DNA of 64,000 nt from Saccharothrix sp. HUAS TT1 (GTDB lineage: Bacteria; Actinomycetota; Actinomycetes; Mycobacteriales; Pseudonocardiaceae): the NCBI RefSeq assembly GCF_040744945.1, contig NZ_CP160453.1, positions 7,192,001 to 7,256,000 of the forward strand, in the 5' to 3' direction. The translations under genes and the position numbers were made by a program. This document shows positions 1-9,290 of this stretch, in pieces. The stretch's first letter is position 1; each line of letters begins with the position of its first letter. The notes beneath the pieces are model-generated. The model ran no database searches. It saw only the letters and a program-made list of their open reading frames with translations, and had not been told where the DNA came from.

Positions 1-472
1 ACGGCAGAACGAGGCGATCTGGGCCGCGGACTTCACGCCGGACGGCACGATGCTCGCCACGGGTGGAACGAGCGGCCAGGTGCGGCTGTGGGACGTGCGC
101 GACCCGGCGGCCCCGGCCGTCGCGTCCTCGTCGACCCACGATCCGGCGGGGATAAAGTCAATCAAAATCAGCCAGGACTCGCTCATGGCGGTGGGCACGG
201 AATCCGGGCGAATCGAACTCGTGGACATCCGGGACCCCGCGGTGAGTGTGGGGGTGGCGACACTGGTGGGCCATTTCGGTGACGTCCGCACCCTCGAATT
301 CACACCTGACAGCCACACCCTGATCAGCGGCGGCAAGGACCGGAGCGTCCACGCATGGGAGCTGGACGGCGAGCGGGCCGCCAGTCGGCTCTGCGCGGAA
401 CTCCCGCCACCACCGACCGAGACCAACTGGCCTTCCTACATCGCGTCGATGTCCTACGAGAAGTACTGTTGA
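1..472 (+). CDS. WD40 repeat protein, C-terminal part (gene starts before the window)
   Basis: The frame is open from base 2 to the TGA at 470-472, so about 156 C-terminal residues are visible and the start lies outside the window. WD40 blades are recognisable from the strings LATGGTSGQVRLWDVRD and LISGGKDRSVHAWELD, about 90 residues apart, with a partial blade between them. The C-terminal tail, rich in Pro and ending in Tyr-Cys, resembles the short tail that follows the propeller in actinobacterial WD40/NTPase regulators. WD40 propellers are protein-interaction scaffolds; the partner cannot be told from this piece. It is separated from the biosynthetic operon by a decayed insertion sequence and points toward it, so a functional link is not supported. 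Confidence 0.85.
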   Translation, partial: RQNEAIWAADFTPDGTMLATGGTSGQVRLWDVRDPAAPAVASSSTHDPAGIKSIKISQDSLMAVGTESGRIELVDIRDPAVSVGVATLVGHFGDVRTLEFTPDSHTLISGGKDRSVHAWELDGERAASRLCAELPPPPTETNWPSYIASMSYEKYC

Positions 473-558
473 ACGTTGGTTACGAGTACTCGTCGACCTG
501 TTGGCCGTCCACTCGGGCGGCGATGTGCCGAACGGTTGCAGGCGCCGGAATCATCGCG

Positions 559-1497
559 CTGTGCTTGCCGATAACTCCGTCCACCCAGGTAGAGGGCGCA
601 CAAGTCCAAGACCTCGAAACGCTCACAGACGCGGCTGTCATCCACCGCGGCATCGACCAGGACCGCATGATGACCGGCTGTGCTGCTCCGACTGGCTACC
701 TTGGTGTGACCAACGCGTTCGCGCTGCTACGCCTGCTGCCCATGAGCGATCGGGACAAGGACACGGAGATCCTGGCGCTACGCCACCAGCTCACGATCCT
801 GGAACGCCAATCAGCAACACCCGTCCGCGGTTCTCCCCCGGCGACTGGGCATTCCTCGCGGCGCTGCCGCACCGACTCCCGGTCGACGCACTTCGTCGGC
901 TCCGCCTATTGATGCGCGGCGAACTCCTCGTGCTCGGCATCAAGGTCGCCGCATCCTCGGTGTGGCAGATCCTCCAGGGCGCCGGAATCGACCCGGCGCC
1001 GGAACGCACCACGACGACGTGGTCGGCCTTCCTGCACACGCAGGCCGACGCCCTGCCGGCCTGCGACTTCTTCGAGACCTCCACGTTGAGCGGCACCCGC
1101 CTGTACGTGCTCGCGGTGATCGAGCACGCCAGCCGCCGGATCCTGGGCGCCACCGCGCACCCGACCGCATCCTGGGTCACCCAAGCCGCCAGGAACCTCG
1201 TCATGGACCTCGCAGACGAGGGCAGACACGTACGGTTCCTGATCCGAGACCGCACTCTCATCTGGAATCAACAGCATCTTCTCCACGCACTACGCGAGTA
1301 CGAGAAGTTCTACAACACCCACCGACCCCACCAAGGTCATCCACAACACCCGACCACTACGCGCCGTACCACCACCCGTACCGACCAAGCAGCGCTCACC
1401 CACCTCGACATCCGCCAACGACAGCGGCTGGGCGGAATCCTCGACGAGTACCACCACGCCGCCTGACCTGAACGGACGACGTTTTCGGCAGGCACAG
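559..1497 (+). mobile_element. Decayed copy of the insertion sequence present intact at 60128-61378
   Basis: The left end CTGTGCTTGCCGATAAC (559-575) and right end GTTTTCGGCAGGCACAG (1481-1497) form imperfect terminal inverted repeats and match the ends of the intact copy. The internal sequence is homologous throughout but about 310 bases shorter, with two internal deletions in the transposase. Both elements lie in the same orientation. No clear target duplication was found. Confidence 0.75.
680..1466 (+). pseudogene. Broken DDE (rve-type) transposase, remnant
   Basis: This region aligns with the 365-residue transposase at 60250-61347 but cannot be read in one frame. A one-base loss near 698 and a second frame change near 810-830 break the N-terminal part. 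About 55 residues around the segment LLVRPETVLRWHRDLL are missing after codon LRRLRLL, and a second block of about 50 residues, covering the motif RDGKFPTLFDAV and the region carrying the last catalytic acidic residue, is also gone. Both deletions fall at short repeats seen in the intact copy (CGGAGA-like and CGACCG). The C-terminal end GGILDEYHHAA is still present. The protein cannot be active. Confidence 0.85.
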
Positions 1498-1522
1498 GGT
1501 CAGCGCACCTCCACCGACCGCC

Positions 1523-1549
1523 GCTCGCCGGGCACCACACCCGGCGAGC
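1523..1549. terminator. Perfect 10-bp stem hairpin downstream of the biosynthetic operon
   Basis: GCTCGCCGGG (1523-1532) and CCCGGCGAGC (1540-1549) are perfect inverted repeats with a 7-base loop. The hairpin lies 108 bases beyond the last gene of the minus-strand operon (stop at 1657). It lacks a U-tract, which is common in actinomycetes, so it is called on structure and position only. Confidence 0.5.
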
Positions 1550-1656
1550 ACCGACGTCGACATAGCCGCCCGGACCGACGCGGCCTCGGCACCGCACCGC
1601 GCGAGCACTGGTCGCCACCAGGTCGTCCTCAACGGGCGACACGCCGCCCGACCTGC

Positions 1657-2691
1657 TCATCCAGTGCTTCCCCGGCGGACCGGCAGCTCCCGCTCGCCCG
1701 CCGGCGGGCCGATCAAGTCGAGGAGCTCCCGGTAGGTGCGCCGGAATACGATGCTGAACTTGTCAGCCGGCGTGTGGACCTGGCCGTGCAGGTCGAGCGG
1801 CGCCTCGCGCAGGTGCTGGTTCTCCACGACCGGGTGGTCCTCGACGAAGATCTGCCGTTCGTAGTCGAGCGCGTCCTCGATGTCGGCGCCCTGCGCGAGC
1901 GACACCGGGTCGAGCCCCGCCAGCCAGAACTGCGCGACTTCACCGCCGTCCGCCGTGACGGGGGTCGCCAACTGGGCCACGAACCTCCTGCCGCCGCTGG
2001 GCGCGGTCACGCGGATCGAGGCGAACATCGGCAGGGTGATGTGGTAGTCGAGACGATAGGTGTCGTCCTCGACCGGGCCTTCGGGGCCCGCGAACTCCGG
2101 TCCCACGGAAGCCGACCACGTCAACTGCCAGCCGTCGCGCTCGACCCGGTACGGCTCCACCACCTTCGACACCGTTCCCATCGAGTCCGCGTGCACGAAG
2201 GGGAAGTGCGCCTTGTCCCGGAAGTTCTCGGTCAGCTGCCGCATCCCGCACCGCACCCGGAACGGCGTCCCGGCTGCCACGGCCCAATCGGCGTCCACCG
2301 CGGTGGGCAGTCCGGGGCGCGGAAACAGGGGTTCGCCCAGGCAACTCCACACCAGTCCGTAGGCGACGTCGACCGGGTAGACGGTGAGCGAAGTGCGGGG
2401 CGGGGTGCTGCCCGCGGGCAGCGAAGGCACGTGCGCGCAGCGCCCGTCACCCGGTGCGAAGAGCCAGCCGTGGTAAGGGCACCGCAGTCCTCCCTCGTCG
2501 ATGTCGCCCATGTGCAGGGCGGCGCCCCGGTGCGGGCAGAAGGCGCTGGCCACGGTGACCTCGTCGCCCACCCGGTAGACGACGAGCTCCACGCCCAGGA
2601 TGTTGCCCCTGGCGACCCCGTTCTCCAGGTCCGCCAGGCGCGCCACCGGGAACCACGTCCGGTTCAGCAGTTCGCGTTCGATGTCGAGCAT
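1657..2691 (-). CDS. Rieske non-heme iron oxygenase, VioQ-like candidate
   Basis: 344 residues. The N-terminal Rieske [2Fe-2S] domain shows CPHRGA (C52, H54) and CPYHGW (C71, H74). A mononuclear iron site follows with the pattern TENFRDKAHFPFVH (about residues 155-168), giving the two His ligands, and an acidic third ligand probably lies further on. This is the layout of the alpha-subunit-type, single-component oxygenases of about 340 residues. It is the last gene of the operon, 24 bases after the free-standing A domain gene; GGAGAT precedes the ATG. In viomycin biosynthesis a Rieske enzyme, VioQ, hydroxylates the capreomycidine ring after peptide assembly. With VioC- and VioD-like genes in the same operon, a similar hydroxylation is the best inference, and the new OH could be the site of carbamoylation. 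Family call is firm, substrate is inferred. Confidence 0.9.
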   Translation of the reverse strand: MLDIERELLNRTWFPVARLADLENGVARGNILGVELVVYRVGDEVTVASAFCPHRGAALHMGDIDEGGLRCPYHGWLFAPGDGRCAHVPSLPAGSTPPRTSLTVYPVDVAYGLVWSCLGEPLFPRPGLPTAVDADWAVAAGTPFRVRCGMRQLTENFRDKAHFPFVHADSMGTVSKVVEPYRVERDGWQLTWSASVGPEFAGPEGPVEDDTYRLDYHITLPMFASIRVTAPSGGRRFVAQLATPVTADGGEVAQFWLAGLDPVSLAQGADIEDALDYERQIFVEDHPVVENQHLREAPLDLHGQVHTPADKFSIVFRRTYRELLDLIGPPAGERELPVRRGSTG

Positions 2692-2715
2692 GGGATCTCC
2701 GCGTAGAAGGGGTCG

Positions 2716-4212
2716 TCAACGGGTCAGCCGCCGGAACAGGTCGGTGCCGCCGTCGAGGATGCGGGCCACCTCGCGCCGGTCGACCTTTCCGGAAGCGGTG
2801 AGCGGGATGTCGTCCGCGACGTAGACGTGCCGCGGCAGCATGTGCTCGGGGAGCCGGCGGGACAGCACGGCCCTCAGCTCCCGACGGGTGGTGGGTTCAC
2901 CCGTCGAGAGCTTGACCACCAGGTCGAGCACCGTCTCGTGGCCGCGTTCCCGGGCGAGCGCGACAGCGCTCACGACCGCGGGGTGCTGCTGCGCGACGGC
3001 CTCCAGCTCCTCCGGCTCGACGCGCCGGCCCCGGATCTTGACCTGGTTGTCCATCCGCCCGAGGTACTCGAACACCCCGTTCGGAGCCACCCGGCACAGG
3101 TCGCCGGTGTGGTACTCGGTCGTGCCGCCGGCGCCGACCCGGAACTTCGCCGCCGTGAGTTCGCGGTCACCGATGTACCCGTGCGCGAGGCCGGGCCCCC
3201 CGACCAGCAGCTCCCCCGCGGTCCCGGTTGGAACGGCGCCGCCGTCCGGACCGGCGATCCGCACCGCCGCACCCGCCACCGGGAATCCGATCGGCAGCGG
3301 ATCCGCCATGTCGTCCACGACCTTCCACGCCGTCGTGTAGATGGTGGCCTCGGTCGGCCCGTAGAGGTTCCACACCTCCTCGGAGCACTCCCGGAGCCGG
3401 CGCGCCAGGTCGGTGGAGAGCGCTTCGCCTGCCGTGAGCAGGACGGCTCCGCGCAGCGCCGGTCCCACGAAGGGCAGCGCCAACCGCCACCAGGTCGGCG
3501 TCGCCTGCGCCACCGACACTGGCCTGCGCTCCAGCCACGCCGCCAGTCCTTCGAGGTCGAAGTGGGCGCGCGCCGGCGCCATCGCCACCGCCCCGCCCGT
3601 CACGAGGGGCAGGAGCATCTCCAGCAGCGAGACGTCGAACACCGGGGTGGTCAGCGAGAGCACCAGGTGCCCCGGACCGGCGGGCAGCCGGTCGGCGAAG
3701 TCGGTCAGCAGGCCCGCGAGGGACCGGTGGCCCACCTGGACGCCCTTGGGCCGCCCGGAGGAACCCGATGTGAACAGCACGTAGGCCGCTTCGTCGCCGG
3801 ACGGCGGGACGAGGCCCCACCGCTCGCCGCGCGCGACCCCGGCGGCGGCGTCCACGGCGACCCCGTCGCCGCCGCCCCCGGTGAGGGCCGCTCGGCAGCC
3901 CGCCGTGCGGATCTGGTGGACCCGCCGCTCCGCGGGCGCGTCCGGGTCGAGCGGCACCGCGACCGCACCGAGGGTCCACACCGCCAGCAACGCGACCAGG
4001 TACTCCCCCGACCGCGGAAGTTCCAGCGCGACGCGGTCACCCGGCTCGACCCCGAGCCCCCGCAGGGTCGCGGCCCGCTCGCGCACCAGGTCGTGCAGCC
4101 GCCGGTAGCTGCACGTACCGGAGTCGTCCACGAGGGCGGGGGCGTCGGGTCGGACGGACACCTGTTCCGCGAACAGCTCCGGGACGCGCCGCGGCCGGTC
4201 GATCGCGGTCAC
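2716..4212 (-). CDS. Free-standing NRPS adenylation domain
   Basis: 498 residues from a GTG at 4212 that overlaps the TGA of the preceding NRPS gene (GTGA), so the two are translationally coupled. Only an A domain is present: A3 LFTSGSSGRPKG, A4 FDVSLLE, A5 LYGPTE, A7 YHTGDL, A8 QVKIRGRRVE, A10 ASGKVDRR with the catalytic Lys. There is no carrier domain. Reading the substrate pocket by eye gives D-V-L-Q-L-A-L-I-Y-K, close to the code DILQLGLIWK that I recall for glycine, so a small amino acid is the best guess (weak). Two carrier domains in this operon lack a working A domain: the N-terminal PCP of the preceding protein and the last PCP of the protein at 11540-18613. This enzyme is the obvious candidate to load one or both in trans. 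Confidence 0.92.
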   Translation of the reverse strand: MTAIDRPRRVPELFAEQVSVRPDAPALVDDSGTCSYRRLHDLVRERAATLRGLGVEPGDRVALELPRSGEYLVALLAVWTLGAVAVPLDPDAPAERRVHQIRTAGCRAALTGGGGDGVAVDAAAGVARGERWGLVPPSGDEAAYVLFTSGSSGRPKGVQVGHRSLAGLLTDFADRLPAGPGHLVLSLTTPVFDVSLLEMLLPLVTGGAVAMAPARAHFDLEGLAAWLERRPVSVAQATPTWWRLALPFVGPALRGAVLLTAGEALSTDLARRLRECSEEVWNLYGPTEATIYTTAWKVVDDMADPLPIGFPVAGAAVRIAGPDGGAVPTGTAGELLVGGPGLAHGYIGDRELTAAKFRVGAGGTTEYHTGDLCRVAPNGVFEYLGRMDNQVKIRGRRVEPEELEAVAQQHPAVVSAVALARERGHETVLDLVVKLSTGEPTTRRELRAVLSRRLPEHMLPRHVYVADDIPLTASGKVDRREVARILDGGTDLFRRLTR

Positions 4213-7200
4213 CCGGAGACCCCCGCCTCGACCAGCTTGGCCTCGATGACCCCGGTCAGGGAGGCGAAGACGGGCTCGCGGAACACCGACACCACGTCCA
4301 GTTCCACGCCGAACCTCCGGTGGACCGCGCCGACGAGGCGCAACACCTTGATGGACTCGCCGCCCTGCCGGAAGAAGTCCGACTCGGCGCTGACCTCGTC
4401 CACCTCCAGCACCTCCTTCCAGATCGCGCCGAGGGCGAGCGCGATCCAGCCGTTGTCCCGGTCGGACGACGGACCGCCCGCGCCGGCCGGTGCGGTGGTG
4501 GACGCGGCAGCCGCGAGCAGCGCCTCCCGGTCGACCTTGCCGTTGGGGGTCATCGGGAGGGAGCCGACGGACGCCCACCTCGTCGGCACCATGTACTCGG
4601 GCAGGACCTCCGACAGGTGAGCCCGGACGTCCTCGACCGACACCGGCCCGACCACCACGCCGAGGAGTTCCCGGCCGGCGCCGGAGTCGCGCACCAGGAC
4701 GATGCCGTCGGTCACGCCCGGGCACTGGAGCAGCGTCCGCTCGACCTCGCCGACCTCGACCCGGAAGCCGCGGATCTTCACCTGGGCGTCCCGGCGGCCC
4801 CGGAACACCACGCTGCCGCCCGGTTCGACCAGCACGAGGTCACCGGTCCGGTACAGCCGCTGTCCGGGCACGTCCGAGAACGGGTCCGCGACGAACGCGG
4901 CGGCGGTGCGCGCCGGGTCGCCGAGGTACCCGTGCGCCAAGCCCCGACCGCCGACGTACAGCTCGCCGGTCCCCCCGACCGCCACGGGCGCCAGCCGGTC
5001 GTCGAGGACCCGCAGCCAGGTGTCCTCGACGGCCTTCCCGATCGGCACCTGCCCGTCCGCGACGTCCGCCGCGGTCACCGGGTGGTAGGTGCTGAACGTC
5101 GTGTTCTCCGTTGGCCCGTACACGTGCAGGAAGTCGGTGGGCGGTCCGGCGTCCAGCATGCGGCGCAGGGGCTCCACGGCGTGCTGCTCACCGCCGAACA
5201 GCAGGACCCGCAGTTCCGCGAAGATGTCCGGGACCTGTTCCACCAGCGTGTTGAACAAGGCCGTCGTGACGAACGCGACGGTCGCGCCGCGGGACCGCAG
5301 GAACCCGTGGAAGCGGCGGGCCGACAGCACCACGTCACGGGGCACGACGACGAGTGTCGCCCCGGCGGTGAGGGCGCCCCACACCTCGAACGTCGCGGCG
5401 TCGAACGCGGGGTTCGACAGGTGGACGACGACGTCGTCGGGCTGGATGCGGACGTAGTTCGAGCGCGGCACGAGGCGCGCGACGGCGTCGTGCGGCACGG
5501 TCACGCCCTTGGGCACGCCAGTGGACCCCGAGGTGTGCACGACGTAAGCGACGTGCTGCGGCGTCACCCGCGGCAGCTCCCCGCGGAACGGCCCGCGCGC
5601 CGCCAGGTCGGCCGGGTCCGCCAACGGCAGTGCCGGGACGCCCGGCGGGAGGTGCGCGTCCCCACCCGTCCCGAACAACACCAGGCGCACCCCGGCGTCG
5701 GCCAGGACGGTCCGGCTGCGAGCGGGCGGCTGCCCCACGTCAACCGGGACGTACGCGGCTCCGGCGCGCAGGACTCCGAGCTGGGCGACCACCGCCGCCG
5801 CTCCGCGCCCGGCGGCGATCCCGACCCGATCACCCGGTTCGACACCGCTGTTCACCAGTTCGCGCGCCAGGTGACCGGAGGCGGCCTCCAGTTCGCCGTA
5901 GGTCAGCTCCGCGTCACCGTCGCGCAGCGCCACGGCCCGAGGCCGCTCGGCTGCCGTCGCCACGACGAGGTCGTGCACACCCTCGCCCGGCCCGTCGACC
6001 GGCGGGGGACGGGGCTCGTCCCGGAGGAGCACGGATCCCAGCGGCTCGTCCGGCGCGGCGAGCAGAGCGGCCAGGGTCCCGCGGATCCCGGTGTGGAAGT
6101 GCTCGGCCCGTTCAGGGGAGAACAGGTCGGCGCTGTACTCCACTTCCGAGGCGGTGCCGCCGGGTCGACGGGTCAGCGTCCACAGCAACTCGTACTTCGC
6201 GCCCCCGTTGGGCAGGACACGGCGCACCGCCTCGGCGCCTTCCGGGGCCCACGTCCACGCCGACTCGTCGCTGTAGGAGAACGCGGCCTGGACGAGCGGA
6301 TGGTGCCGGAAGCCGGCGCTCACGGCCCAGTCCCGCGCGATCTGCTGGAACCCGATCTGCTGATGCGCCAGGGCGTCGGCCACCACGCGGCGCACCGAGG
6401 AGACGAGGTCGGTGAACGTCCCCCGCGGATCGACCCGGACCCGGATGGGCAGGATGTTGACGAACATGCCCACGGTGGATTCGTCGGCGGGCGTCCGGCC
6501 TGCCGCCGGGACGCCCACCACCACGTCGTCCCCCGAGCAACGGCGCAGGAAGGCGATGTACGCGGCCAGCGCCACCATGAAGGCGCTCGCGCCCGACGAC
6601 CGGGACAGGTCGTCCAGCGCCGCGTCGGACGCCTCGTCCAGCAGCGCCGAGGAGACCCCTCCCGCGACGCCGACGACCCCGGGTCGCGGGCGGTCGTTGG
6701 GCAGGAAGGGCTTCCCGCTCGCGCCGTCCAGTTGGCGCTCCCAGTAGGCGATCGACTCGTCCCGGTGCGGGAGGACGGCCATGCCGTTCCTCGGCGGCGG
6801 CGGCGAGGAGCCCGCTCCGTAGAGCTGTTGCAGCTCCCGGTCGAGCAGATCCAGGGAATGACCGTCGGCGACGGCGTGGTGCACGATCAGCAGGAGCTTC
6901 CACCGGTCTTCGGCGGCGCGGACGATGAGCGCCCGTGCCGCCGGCGCCTCGTCCAGCCGCACCGGTTCCCGCAGCTCCTCGTCCACCAGGGCGTACGCGG
7001 CGTCGCCCGCGGCCTCCACCACCCTGACGGGCAGCACTGCGGTCTTCTCGACCACCCGCAGCCCTTCGGGCGTGAACCGCGTCCGCAACGCCTCGTGGTG
7101 GTCGACCAGCCGCCGGAGGCAGTCCCGCAGGCGGTCGGGGTCGACTTCGCCGGTGAACTCGTAGAGGACCGGCACCGAGTACAGGGGCGAGCGGGGGTGC

Positions 7201-7484
7201 ACCCCCTGCGCCACTAGCAGCCGCTCCTGGGCGGCGGTGAGCGGCGGTAGGGCGTCGGAGACCCGTCCCACCAGGTCGATCTGCGCGGCAGGGGTCCGGT
7301 GCCCGAAGACGGCGTCCGTCGGGATGTCCACGTCGAACTCCCGACGCAGCCGGAGCGCCAGCTCCACCGCCTGGGTGGAACTGCCGCCGAGCTCGAAGAA
7401 GTCGTCGTCCGGCTCGATGTCCTCGACCTCCAGCAGCTCCCGCCACATCGACAGGAGCACCGCCTCGTCGTCACGCGCCGGCAT
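4209..7484 (-). CDS. NRPS, PCP-C-A-PCP
   Basis: 1,091 residues, ATG at 7484 with GGGAGG about 5 bases upstream; it overlaps the end of the carbamoyltransferase gene by 14 bases. Domains in order: a carrier domain (FFELGGSS, about residue 30), a condensation domain with HHAVADG (about 205), an adenylation domain (A3 VHTSGSTGVPKG, A4 FDAATFE, A5 VYGPTE, A10 NGKVDRE, about 500-990) and a second carrier domain (FFRQGGES, about 1045). The pocket reads D-A-F-F-L-G-V-T-F-K, resembling codes for branched aliphatic residues (Ile/Val). The first PCP has no A domain in cis and the next gene encodes a lone A domain, so the pair looks like a split starter module. It could act as the first synthetase of the line although its gene lies near the 3' end of the operon. 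Confidence 0.93.
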   Translation of the reverse strand: MPARDDEAVLLSMWRELLEVEDIEPDDDFFELGGSSTQAVELALRLRREFDVDIPTDAVFGHRTPAAQIDLVGRVSDALPPLTAAQERLLVAQGVHPRSPLYSVPVLYEFTGEVDPDRLRDCLRRLVDHHEALRTRFTPEGLRVVEKTAVLPVRVVEAAGDAAYALVDEELREPVRLDEAPAARALIVRAAEDRWKLLLIVHHAVADGHSLDLLDRELQQLYGAGSSPPPPRNGMAVLPHRDESIAYWERQLDGASGKPFLPNDRPRPGVVGVAGGVSSALLDEASDAALDDLSRSSGASAFMVALAAYIAFLRRCSGDDVVVGVPAAGRTPADESTVGMFVNILPIRVRVDPRGTFTDLVSSVRRVVADALAHQQIGFQQIARDWAVSAGFRHHPLVQAAFSYSDESAWTWAPEGAEAVRRVLPNGGAKYELLWTLTRRPGGTASEVEYSADLFSPERAEHFHTGIRGTLAALLAAPDEPLGSVLLRDEPRPPPVDGPGEGVHDLVVATAAERPRAVALRDGDAELTYGELEAASGHLARELVNSGVEPGDRVGIAAGRGAAAVVAQLGVLRAGAAYVPVDVGQPPARSRTVLADAGVRLVLFGTGGDAHLPPGVPALPLADPADLAARGPFRGELPRVTPQHVAYVVHTSGSTGVPKGVTVPHDAVARLVPRSNYVRIQPDDVVVHLSNPAFDAATFEVWGALTAGATLVVVPRDVVLSARRFHGFLRSRGATVAFVTTALFNTLVEQVPDIFAELRVLLFGGEQHAVEPLRRMLDAGPPTDFLHVYGPTENTTFSTYHPVTAADVADGQVPIGKAVEDTWLRVLDDRLAPVAVGGTGELYVGGRGLAHGYLGDPARTAAAFVADPFSDVPGQRLYRTGDLVLVEPGGSVVFRGRRDAQVKIRGFRVEVGEVERTLLQCPGVTDGIVLVRDSGAGRELLGVVVGPVSVEDVRAHLSEVLPEYMVPTRWASVGSLPMTPNGKVDREALLAAAASTTAPAGAGGPSSDRDNGWIALALGAIWKEVLEVDEVSAESDFFRQGGESIKVLRLVGAVHRRFGVELDVVSVFREPVFASLTGVIEAKLVEAGVSG

Positions 7485-9273
7485 CAGACACCTCCCGCGC
7501 GCCGTCCGGCGCCGTGTCGCGCCGCACCAGGAAGTCGCCGATGACGAGGGCGTCCAGGGTCGACCGCCGGAACGTGGCGACAGCCTCCTCGGGTGTGCGC
7601 ACGATGGGCTGTCCCCTCAGGTTGAACGAGGTGTTGACCAACACGGGGATGCCGCTGCGGTCACCGGTCTCGCGCAGCAGCTCCCAGAACAGCGGGGACT
7701 GCCCCCGCTCGACGGTCTGCACCCGCGCCGAGCCGTCGACGTGGGTCACGGCGGGCAGCACCTCCCGGTACCGCCGTCGCACCGGCACGACGAACAGCAT
7801 GTGGTGGAAGGTCCGCTCCGACCCCTCCGGGATGTCGAAGTAGGTGGACGCGTCCTCGGCGGGAACCGCCGGTGCGAACGGGCGGAACTCCTCCCGCTGC
7901 TTCACCACGGCGTTGAGGTGGGCGCGCATCGACGGCACCGCGGGGTCGGCCAGGATGCTCCGGTTGCCCAGCGCCCGGGGCCCGAACTCCATCGCGCCCT
8001 GGAACAGGGCCACGACCGATCCGGCGCGGATCAGGTCCACCGCGCGCCGTACGAGGTCGGCGCGGTCGAGGCGTTCCCGGGTGAACCCGCCGCCGAGCGA
8101 CCCGAGCGCGCGTTCGACGTCGGCGGCGGGGAACGACTCGCCCCAGTACGGCATCGACATCCGCGCCGGCTTGAGGTCGTGCCGCCGCCGCACCGCCGCC
8201 AGAGCCGCGCCCAGCGCGCTGCCGTCGTCACCCGACGCCGGTTGCACGAACACCTCGTCGAACAGGCCCTCGCGCAGGACCACGCCGTTGGCCGAGCAGT
8301 TCAACGCGACGCCGCCCGCCATGCACAGCTTCCGCAGGCCGGTCCGCTCCCGGTGCTCCCGCAGCACGTGGAGCAGCGCTCGTTCGAGCGAGTCCTGCAA
8401 CGTGGCGGCGATGTCCATGTGGCGCTGCTCGACCTCGTCGCCCGGTCGGCGCGCCGGGCCGAGCGCCTCCTCCAGTCGTCGCACCACGCCCTGGTGGGTC
8501 TCCCGCTCGAACGGCGTCTTGTTCTCGCTCAGCAGCGGCACGGCGATCTTGCCGCCGGGGCGCAGCCGGAGGAACTCGCCGAACTCCGCCCGGTAGCGCC
8601 GGCGGTCGCCGTACGGCGCGAGCCCCATGACCTTGTACTCGTCCATGTTGATGAGGAAGCCGAGGTAGTGCGTGACCACCCCGTAGAGGACTCCCAGCGA
8701 GTTGAGCGCGGAATGGGCGTCGACCAGGTCCAGTCGTCCGCCCCGACCGGTGTAGACGGAGGTCGCCTCGCTCTCCCCCATGCCGTCCGCGACCAGCACC
8801 AGCGCGTCCTCGAAGCCGCTCGGGTAGTAGGTGCTCGCCGCGTGCGCCAAGTGGTGCTTGACGTGCAGGAACTCCTGATCCGACCGGAGCGGGTGGTACG
8901 CGGTGAACGTCTCGCGCTGCACGTCCTGCGCGTAGACCCGCGAGTACCAGCCGCGGAGGTTGTCGTCCAGCTGCCAGAGCGGTGAGTCCTCGTAGCGGAA
9001 GCCGTGCGCCACCACGTCGATGTCGGCCATGGTGACCCCCGCGATGCGCAGGCAGCCCTCGATGGCGTCCCGGGGGAAGGCGCCGGTGGCCTTCACACCG
9101 TCGTGCCGTTCCTGTGCGGACGCGGCCACCACGCCGTTCTCGTCCACCAGGACGGCGGCGGAGTCGAAACCCTGGGCGATGCGCCTCTCACGCGTGAGCC
9201 CGGGTCCCAGGACTTCGGCCTTGAACGTCGCGCTGCGGTCCAGGCCGCTGATGCCGAGTGCTAGCACCGCCAC
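7471..9273 (-). CDS. O-carbamoyltransferase, NodU/CmcH family
   Basis: 600 residues from a GTG at 9273. The family transfers a carbamoyl group from carbamoyl phosphate, through carbamoyl-AMP, to a hydroxyl group; members act in cephamycin, novobiocin, tobramycin and nodulation-factor biosynthesis. Diagnostic strings are KHHLAHAASTYY (about residue 140, metal-binding His residues), GGVALNCSANG (about 320) and FGPRALGNRSIL (about 425). Length matches the family. The gene lies between the capreomycidine-type enzymes and the PCP-C-A-PCP synthetase, so it probably carbamoylates a hydroxyl of the peptide or of one of its residues (hydroxy-capreomycidine or threonine are candidates; inference). Viomycin and capreomycin use a different, ornithine-carbamoyltransferase-like enzyme, so this is a point of difference. 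The start is uncertain because a 9-codon ORF with a better ribosome site overlaps it. Confidence 0.93.
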   Translation of the reverse strand: MAVLALGISGLDRSATFKAEVLGPGLTRERRIAQGFDSAAVLVDENGVVAASAQERHDGVKATGAFPRDAIEGCLRIAGVTMADIDVVAHGFRYEDSPLWQLDDNLRGWYSRVYAQDVQRETFTAYHPLRSDQEFLHVKHHLAHAASTYYPSGFEDALVLVADGMGESEATSVYTGRGGRLDLVDAHSALNSLGVLYGVVTHYLGFLINMDEYKVMGLAPYGDRRRYRAEFGEFLRLRPGGKIAVPLLSENKTPFERETHQGVVRRLEEALGPARRPGDEVEQRHMDIAATLQDSLERALLHVLREHRERTGLRKLCMAGGVALNCSANGVVLREGLFDEVFVQPASGDDGSALGAALAAVRRRHDLKPARMSMPYWGESFPAADVERALGSLGGGFTRERLDRADLVRRAVDLIRAGSVVALFQGAMEFGPRALGNRSILADPAVPSMRAHLNAVVKQREEFRPFAPAVPAEDASTYFDIPEGSERTFHHMLFVVPVRRRYREVLPAVTHVDGSARVQTVERGQSPLFWELLRETGDRSGIPVLVNTSFNLRGQPIVRTPEEAVATFRRSTLDALVIGDFLVRRDTAPDGAREVSDAGA

Positions 9274-9290
9274 TTCCTCTCTAGTGTCAT
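9261..9290 (-). CDS. Nine-codon ORF preceding the carbamoyltransferase gene
   Basis: ATG at 9290 encodes MTLERKWRC and stops at TAG 9263-9261, overlapping the GTG start of the carbamoyltransferase in another frame. A strong ribosome site (CAGGAGGG) sits 6-7 bases before this ATG, whereas the GTG has only AGAGGA almost abutting it. It may be a leader that couples translation, or it may mark a misplaced start or sequencing indel. Confidence 0.35.
   Translation of the reverse strand: MTLERKWRC

Noticed and set aside
2827..4620. Long plus-strand frames opposite the NRPS genes, also at 4320-7217, 13385-17056 and 23217-28370
   Set aside because: They are antisense shadows of high-GC NRPS genes: no domain, rich in Arg/His/Pro, and the minus-strand frames carry all known motifs.
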